From the NCBI GenBank assembly GCA_035623615.1, contig DASPTB010000099.1:1-9952 (forward strand): DNA of 9,952 nucleotides, in the 5' to 3' direction. This DNA comes from DASPTB01 sp035623615. Lineage in GTDB: Bacteria > Actinomycetota > UBA4738. The position numbers were made by a program, and so were the translations under genes. Shown in pieces: positions 7,050 to 9,952 of the stretch. The notes beneath the pieces are model-generated. The model worked only from the letters and a program-made list of their open reading frames with translations, did no database searches and was not told the DNA's origin. Numbering within the stretch: position 1 is the stretch's first letter; each line of letters opens with the position of its first letter.

Positions 7050-7742
7050 TCAGAGTCCGCGAACGAGCACGTCGGCGAGGTCGGCGGGACGGGACACGAA
7101 CGGCGAGTGGCTGCCGGGCAGTTCGATCGGCTCGACGCCGAGGCGGTTTCGGGCGGCCCACCGCGCCCACTCCGGCCGAATGGCGCGGTCGTCGGTGCAG
7201 AGGATCGAGACGATCTCTGTGTCCGGCCACCGCCCCAACGGGTAGTCACGACCCCACATCGTGTAGGAGTGGCCTCGCAGGCGGGGGAAGATCCGGGCGA
7301 CATCCTCCGGCGAGCAGTCCTGGTACATCGTGGCCGTGGCGGCCTCCGCAGAGGGCCACTCGTGCCAGCCGTCGTGCCGAACGAGCGCGTCGAACGCACC
7401 GGGCGGATGGGTCTCGGGTTCGACGTCGTCGGGGGGCGGCGTCTCGGGCGAGCCCGGCGGGATGAGCGCGTTCAGGAAGACGAGTCGGCGAACGGGCCGC
7501 ATCGCCGCGGCGACCGGAATCGCCATCCCGGCCAGCGAGTGGCCGACGAGCACGACGTCGCCGTCGGCGCCGTCGAGCGCGTCGGCCACGATCCTCCCGT
7601 AGTCCTCCCACGTCGCGTCGAGGTCCTCGGCGGGAAGGTCGGGAGCAACGGCCGCATGCCCCCGAGCCTCCAGCTCGGGGACGAGCTTCTCCCAGCACCA
7701 CCCGCCATGCCACGCGCCGTGCACGAGTCCGAACGTCGCCAC
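7050..7742 (-). CDS. Alpha/beta-fold hydrolase (esterase-like)
   Basis: 230 residues from GTG 7742. The sequence opens FGLVHGAWHGGWCW (oxyanion-hole HGxWHG motif, residues 4-17) and carries the nucleophile elbow GHSLAG (67-72, Ser69), an acid candidate in LCTDDRAI (Asp184/185) and the catalytic His212 in PGSHSPFVSRP. These are traits of the small alpha/beta hydrolases related to plant methyl-salicylate esterases and hydroxynitrile lyases. Substrate unknown; cytoplasmic, no signal peptide. An upstream in-frame ATG at 7856 would add 38 residues, but relatives begin just before the HGAWHG motif and the extra stretch has many A/T-ending codons, unlike the rest, so I prefer 7742. Neither start has a clear Shine-Dalgarno. 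It is on the same strand as, and downstream of, the broken vapC. No functional tie to its neighbours is visible. Confidence 0.85.
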   Translation of the reverse strand: MATFGLVHGAWHGGWCWEKLVPELEARGHAAVAPDLPAEDLDATWEDYGRIVADALDGADGDVVLVGHSLAGMAIPVAAAMRPVRRLVFLNALIPPGSPETPPPDDVEPETHPPGAFDALVRHDGWHEWPSAEAATATMYQDCSPEDVARIFPRLRGHSYTMWGRDYPLGRWPDTEIVSILCTDDRAIRPEWARWAARNRLGVEPIELPGSHSPFVSRPADLADVLVRGL

Positions 7743-7868
7743 GGCGCGTAGTTGACCACGGAAGCGAACCGCGCGGAAGCCTCCCTCGAAGCCGTAGTGG
7801 GCGACCGAAACCCCCTGGAAACTGCATTGACCGCGCCGTCGATACCCCCCGAGCATCGATCAGTCGAG

Positions 7869-7886
7869 GCAGGCCGTCCGGCCTGC
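7869..7886 (-). terminator. GC-rich hairpin just after the broken vapC
   Basis: GCAGGCC (7869-7875) and GGCCTGC (7880-7886) form a perfect 7-bp stem with a four-base loop, 4 bp past the vapC stop. There is no T-tract, as is common for actinobacterial terminators. It lies in the 148 bp between the hydrolase start and the vapC stop; nothing else was seen there. Confidence 0.4.
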
Positions 7887-7890
7887 GCGG

Positions 7891-8113
7891 TCAGGGAAGG
7901 ACGTCGATCGAGGTGTGGGTGCGAACGGCCCGCGCGAGAAGCTCGTCCGCCGTCAGCAGCCGTCCACCCAGGCGCTCGGCGAGTACCACGTACGCGGCGT
8001 CGTACGCGGAGAGGTTCGCCCGGAGCTCGAGGATCCTCGCGAGCAGCCGCTGATGACCATGCCGGGTGATGGGCATGTCGAAGTAGTCCTGAGCGGATCG
8101 GGAACCAGGACGC
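7891..8113 (-). pseudogene. vapC: VapC-type PIN-domain toxin, N-terminal half deleted
   Basis: An open frame from ATG 8076 to TGA 7891 encodes 61 residues that match the C-terminal half of a VapC RNase: PITRHGHQRLLARILELRANLSAYDAAYV, then LLTADELLARA. Asp26 (SAYDAAYV) and Asp44 (LTAD) are two of the usual acidic PIN residues. The N-terminal Asp of the first strand and the Glu of the first helices are missing, along with roughly half of the usual ~130-residue protein. Directly after the antitoxin stop, bases 8111-8097 read VLVPD, like a PIN first strand, but in a different frame from the C-terminal part. The simplest reading is an internal deletion of about 60-70 codons with a frame change. 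The remnant should have no nuclease activity. A short protein from ATG 8076 may still be made. Confidence 0.8.
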
Positions 8114-8119
8114 TCAGGA
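8087..8119. repeat. 9-bp perfect inverted repeat at the vapB/vapC junction
   Basis: TCCTGAGCG (8087-8095) and CGCTCAGGA (8111-8119) are exact reverse complements separated by 15 bases. The right arm covers the vapB stop, and the left arm lies close to the inferred vapC deletion point. It could be a hairpin involved in the deletion, a terminator-like structure, or chance. Confidence 0.5.
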
Positions 8120-8353
8120 AGCCTCCCGCGCGGCCCGCTCCTCGTGGACGAGTGAGGCCGCGGGGCCTCCGAGCTTGACCGGCGATCGCGCTTCGATCCG
8201 GTCGAACACCTCGTTCGCCGGAGGCCTGGCCACCTCGCGCTCCAGGAGCTCCTGGATGTAGTCCGTGAGTGTCTGACCCCGCGCCCGTGCGCGGCGTGTC
8301 AGCTCGTAGTGGAGTCGTTCGGGGACGTTTCTCACCTGAATCATCTTGGACAT
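8114..8353 (-). CDS. vapB: VapB-like ribbon-helix-helix antitoxin
   Basis: 79 residues from ATG 8353; ATG 8344 is an internal alternative that drops MSK. Residues 4-42 (MIQVRNVPERLHYELTRRARARGQTLTDYIQELLERE) form an Arc/FitA-type ribbon-helix-helix DNA-binding domain: a basic beta strand, then two helices. The C-terminal 37 residues (EVFDRIEARSPVKLG...) would be the toxin-binding tail. The family represses its own operon as a dimer pair and neutralises the VapC RNase. Here the adjoining vapC is truncated, so the antitoxin is probably an orphan that could still act as a repressor or counter toxins elsewhere. No strong Shine-Dalgarno is seen; a possible -10 (TGCAAT, 8368-8363) lies nine bases before the ATG, so the message may be nearly leaderless. 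Confidence 0.85.
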   Translation of the reverse strand: MSKMIQVRNVPERLHYELTRRARARGQTLTDYIQELLEREVARPPANEVFDRIEARSPVKLGGPAASLVHEERAAREAS

Positions 8354-8362
8354 GTGCCGAGC

Positions 8363-8375
8363 ATTGCACATGTGC
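8363..8375 (-). promoter_or_regulatory. Candidate vapB -10 with overlapping palindromic operator
   Basis: GCACATGTGC (8366-8375) is a perfect 10-bp palindrome overlapping a TGCAAT -10-like hexamer on the minus strand (8368-8363). CATGTG recurs at 8351-8356, 18 bp away, over the start codon. Ribbon-helix-helix antitoxins usually bind short palindromes on their own promoter, so this is a natural operator candidate. No good -35 was found. Confidence 0.35.
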
Positions 8376-8440
8376 TGCACACGATCATGGCCGCGCGGGC
8401 CGAGCGGTTCGCACGCGGTCATCCCCACAGTGCCAGCCTC

Positions 8441-8470
8441 TTGACACGTGTCGGTGGCGGGGCGTACATT
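8441..8470 (+). promoter_or_regulatory. Sigma70-like promoter of the DUF6504 gene
   Basis: A perfect TTGACA (8441-8446) is separated by 18 bases from TACATT (8465-8470). The predicted start is near 8477, giving a leader of about 75 nt. This is the best promoter match in the window, and it lies just upstream of a LexA box. Confidence 0.7.
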
Positions 8471-8483
8471 CCTCCTCCCACAT

Positions 8484-8499
8484 TCGAACATACGTTCGA
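8484..8499. promoter_or_regulatory. LexA-binding SOS box
   Basis: TCGAAC (8484-8489), ATAC, GTTCGA (8494-8499) is a perfect 6-4-6 palindrome identical in both arms to the actinobacterial/Bacillus-type SOS box. It lies at about +7 to +22 of the promoter at 8441-8470, where bound LexA would block early transcription. The gene downstream at 8552 is therefore predicted to be induced by DNA damage. Confidence 0.88.
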
Positions 8500-8551
8500 C
8501 CGACCCCTGAGAGGGCCGGCGACCAGGGGCGACGAAGGGCGGGTGAGGCCG

Positions 8552-8797
8552 GTGACCAAGCTCTACGAGGACCTGGTGGCGGTGGAGCGGGACGCAGGCA
8601 TGCCGTCGGCGTTCGTCTGGCGGGGGCGCCGGTACGAGGTCCGCGACGTAATCGGACGATGGCGGATCGAGGGCCGCTGGTGGGAGGACGGCCGCGACCG
8701 CGAGTACTGGCGGGTCGAGGCGAAGGGCGGCATGGTGCTCGACCTGTACGAGGACCGCCGCGGCGGGCGCTGGCACCTGGAACGGCTGTGGGACTGA
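8552..8797 (+). CDS. DUF6504-type small protein, predicted SOS-regulated
   Basis: 81 residues from GTG 8552, reading VTKLYEDLVAVERDAGMPSAF, then WRGRRYEVRDVIGRW (23-37), GRWWEDGRDREYWRVEA (41-57) and a final LYEDRRGGRWHLERLWD. The even spread of aromatic and charged residues suggests a compact beta-barrel-like fold. From memory this is DUF6504, a small actinobacterial family often found beside ImuB/DnaE2-type mutagenic repair polymerases; its biochemical role is unknown to me. An in-frame GTG at 8543 would add three residues; both starts have purine-rich sequence close upstream, and 8552 fits relatives beginning TKLYE. It stands alone, 5 bp from the convergent DUF402 gene. The LexA box and strong promoter upstream tie it to the DNA-damage response even without polymerase neighbours. 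Confidence 0.82.
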   Translation: MTKLYEDLVAVERDAGMPSAFVWRGRRYEVRDVIGRWRIEGRWWEDGRDREYWRVEAKGGMVLDLYEDRRGGRWHLERLWD

Positions 8798-8802
8798 ACG
8801 GG

Positions 8803-9408
8803 TCAGCCCGGGGCGCGGTCCCAGCCGTCGGGGAGCGCGGGCTCGCGCCACGACGGGTCCGGGCGCCACGACGTCCAGTCGCGGTCGAAGGGTGGCTCGC
8901 CACCCGTCAGGTGCTCGACCGCCTGCCGGCCCGCCGCGCGGAACGCCTCGGCGTCGGTGGGGGAGAAGACCCCGAGCTCGACGCCCTCGGCCAGCTCGTC
9001 CTCGTCCTTCCAGTGCCACGTCGCGCGGTCGGACTCGACGATCACGTCCAGCAGGTGGTCGACGTAGTCGAACCCGATCGCGGTGGGGTGCAGGGGCGTC
9101 TGCAGGTTGATGTACCAGTTCATGAACTCGTCGCCGTCCCAGAACGCCATCACCGCATAGGCGCGGTCGGGCCACGCGAACGACAGCAGCTGCCGCGTGA
9201 CGTCACGCCGCCCGAGCGTCCACTCGTTCACGGGGATCCTGAGCTCGCTGCCGTCGGCGTCGACGGGGCTCATTCCCGGCGAACCCTGCCGGACGAACAT
9301 CGCGCGCTGGTGGGGCGTGTCCTCGACCACCGTCGCCGGGAGCGCCGACCACACGCGTCCGTTCCACACCTCCCGCAATGCGATCGCGTCGCCGGGTTTC
9401 CACGTCAT
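8803..9408 (-). CDS. DUF402 family protein (putative nucleotide phosphatase/RNA-related)
   Basis: 201 residues from ATG 9408. The start of MTWKPGDAIALREVWNGRVW is typical for the family; ATG 9438 would add ten residues and overlap the upstream toxin gene by 23 bp, so 9408 (7 bp after that stop) is preferred. The DUF402 core is at about 82-165: YAVMAFWDGDEFMNWYINLQTPL (84-106), IGFDYVDHLLDVIV (111-124) and WHWKDEDELAEGVELG (131-146), with the conserved Trp/Tyr/Asp/Glu/Lys residues that bind metal and phosphate in characterised members. Those hydrolyse nucleoside di- and triphosphates, and archaeal relatives bind or cut RNA; which applies here is unknown. Cytoplasmic. It follows the AbrB/RelE-like pair in what looks like one transcript and converges on the DUF6504 gene. 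Confidence 0.88.
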   Translation of the reverse strand: MTWKPGDAIALREVWNGRVWSALPATVVEDTPHQRAMFVRQGSPGMSPVDADGSELRIPVNEWTLGRRDVTRQLLSFAWPDRAYAVMAFWDGDEFMNWYINLQTPLHPTAIGFDYVDHLLDVIVESDRATWHWKDEDELAEGVELGVFSPTDAEAFRAAGRQAVEHLTGGEPPFDRDWTSWRPDPSWREPALPDGWDRAPG

Positions 9409-9415
9409 CGTCTCG

Positions 9416-9706
9416 TCACGGCTTCCGGAAGATGTCATGGGTTCCGCACCTTCGCCAGATGACGTGCGGTTCACCGGCGTGTACCTCGGTGCCGTATTCG
9501 AACGTGCACCTTCCATCGGGAGCCCACGTCATTTCGAAGATACCGGCCGCTCCCTGGACGCCCTCGACGCGGAGGCCCGGGCGAAAAGTCCCCTTCTTGA
9601 GGTCGGCGACGAAGGCTCGAATGGCTTTGCGAATGGCCTGACGCTGCTGGGGAGTGAGGTTGCCGAGGTCTCGTTGGAACCGGGAAGAGACTTCATGGGT
9701 CGGCAC
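9416..9706 (-). CDS. RelE/ParE-superfamily-like toxin
   Basis: 96 residues from GTG 9706. The protein has an N-terminal helical part (SSRFQRDLGNLTPQQRQAIRKAIRAFVADL, 7-36), then beta strands with FRPGLRVEGVQGAAGIFEMTWAPDGRCTFEYG (41-72), ending HVIWRRCGTHDIFRKP. This matches the RelE/HigB-like toxin layout: two helices packed on a sheet with basic and aromatic residues in the last strands. Such toxins usually cleave mRNA at the ribosome. It begins 6 bp after the stop of an AbrB-type antitoxin gene, a standard antitoxin-first order. No strong Shine-Dalgarno, consistent with translational coupling. The catalytic mechanism cannot be assigned from sequence, and a non-toxic RelE-fold role is possible. 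Confidence 0.8.
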   Translation of the reverse strand: MPTHEVSSRFQRDLGNLTPQQRQAIRKAIRAFVADLKKGTFRPGLRVEGVQGAAGIFEMTWAPDGRCTFEYGTEVHAGEPHVIWRRCGTHDIFRKP

Positions 9707-9712
9707 CCGCGG

Positions 9713-9952
9713 CTACTCGAGGGATGCGAGGAACTCGCGGTCGTTCTCGTACCGCTTCGTCCGGCCGGCTCGGATGTCCTCGGAGGCCTCCCGTTCGCCG
9801 GCCTGCCACGACGGGGTCCAGAACCAAGCTTGCGTGGGATCGATCGTCTTTCGAGGTCGAAGCAGGATTCCCTCGTCGGTCATCTCGACCTGGATCGCAT
9901 CGCCTTCTTCCAGCCGAGCCGCCTCCCGAATCTCTGCCGGGATGGTGATCTG
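9713..9952 (-). CDS. AbrB/SpoVT-type antitoxin, 5' end beyond the window
   Basis: 79 residues visible, ending at TAG 9715-9713; the start lies past the right edge. The visible N-terminus QITIPAEIREAARLEEGDAI is the tail of a swapped-hairpin AbrB/SpoVT DNA-binding domain, and only a few residues are probably missing. It continues QVEMTDEGILLRPRKTIDPTQAWFW and a polar C-terminal tail (WQAGEREASEDIRAGRTKRYENDREFLASLE) expected to wrap the toxin. The family binds its own promoter, which should lie just outside this window. It is the first gene of an antitoxin-toxin-DUF402 run with gaps of 6 and 7 bp. Confidence 0.85.
   Translation of the reverse strand, partial: QITIPAEIREAARLEEGDAIQVEMTDEGILLRPRKTIDPTQAWFWTPSWQAGEREASEDIRAGRTKRYENDREFLASLE

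Noticed and set aside
7743..7856. 38-residue N-terminal extension of the alpha/beta hydrolase from ATG 7856
   Set aside because: No Shine-Dalgarno, many A/T-ending codons, and relatives begin close to the HGAWHG motif; a start there cannot be fully excluded.
8354..9175. Upstream extension of the vapB frame towards 9175
   Set aside because: The extension is antisense to the DUF6504 gene and its promoter; the ribbon-helix-helix domain begins right after ATG 8353.

Overview
The window is very GC-rich and tightly packed. It reads as chromosome from a high-GC actinobacterium-like organism, probably a deep-branching Actinomycetota lineage. Grounds for this are the GTG starts, leaderless-type promoters, a perfect actinobacterial/Bacillus-type LexA box (TCGAAC-N4-GTTCGA), and AbrB/RelE-like, VapBC-like, DUF402 and DUF6504 families as they look in that phylum. 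The placement is an inference from sequence style; there is no rRNA or other phylogenetic marker. No tRNA, rRNA, CRISPR array or transposase was seen.

Positions 1-5928 look like a glycan-assembly block. A partial membrane protein on the minus strand (1-1585, running off the left edge) and a 673-residue membrane protein on the plus strand (1608-3629) are clear paralogues. They are transcribed back-to-back from 22 bp of DNA that contains two overlapping, mirror-image -10 boxes placed for leaderless GTG starts. Converging on them is a two-gene minus-strand operon: an SQD1-type UDP-sulfoquinovose synthase (4750-5928) followed by a membrane-anchored GT2 glycosyltransferase with an N-terminal DUF2304-like region (3667-4725). 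A sigma70-like promoter lies upstream of the operon at 6013-6040. A reasonable model is that SQD1 makes an activated sulfo-sugar, the GT2 enzyme moves a sugar to a lipid carrier, and the two polytopic GT-C-like paralogues act on the outer face. Only the SQD1 and GT2 family assignments are firm.

Positions 6163-7742 hold a membrane-anchored protein with a fibronectin-III-like domain (plus strand), convergent with an alpha/beta hydrolase (minus strand). They look like separate accessory genes.

Positions 7857-9952 are toxin-antitoxin and stress territory. An intact ribbon-helix-helix VapB-like antitoxin is followed by a VapC PIN toxin that has lost its N-terminal half, with a 9-bp inverted repeat at the junction. 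Upstream and divergent is a small DUF6504-type gene with a near-consensus promoter and a perfect LexA box just after the start point, so it is predicted to be DNA-damage inducible. It converges, 5 bp apart, on a minus-strand run of partial AbrB-type antitoxin, RelE-like toxin and DUF402 protein, with gaps of 6 and 7 bp. The AbrB gene runs off the right edge.
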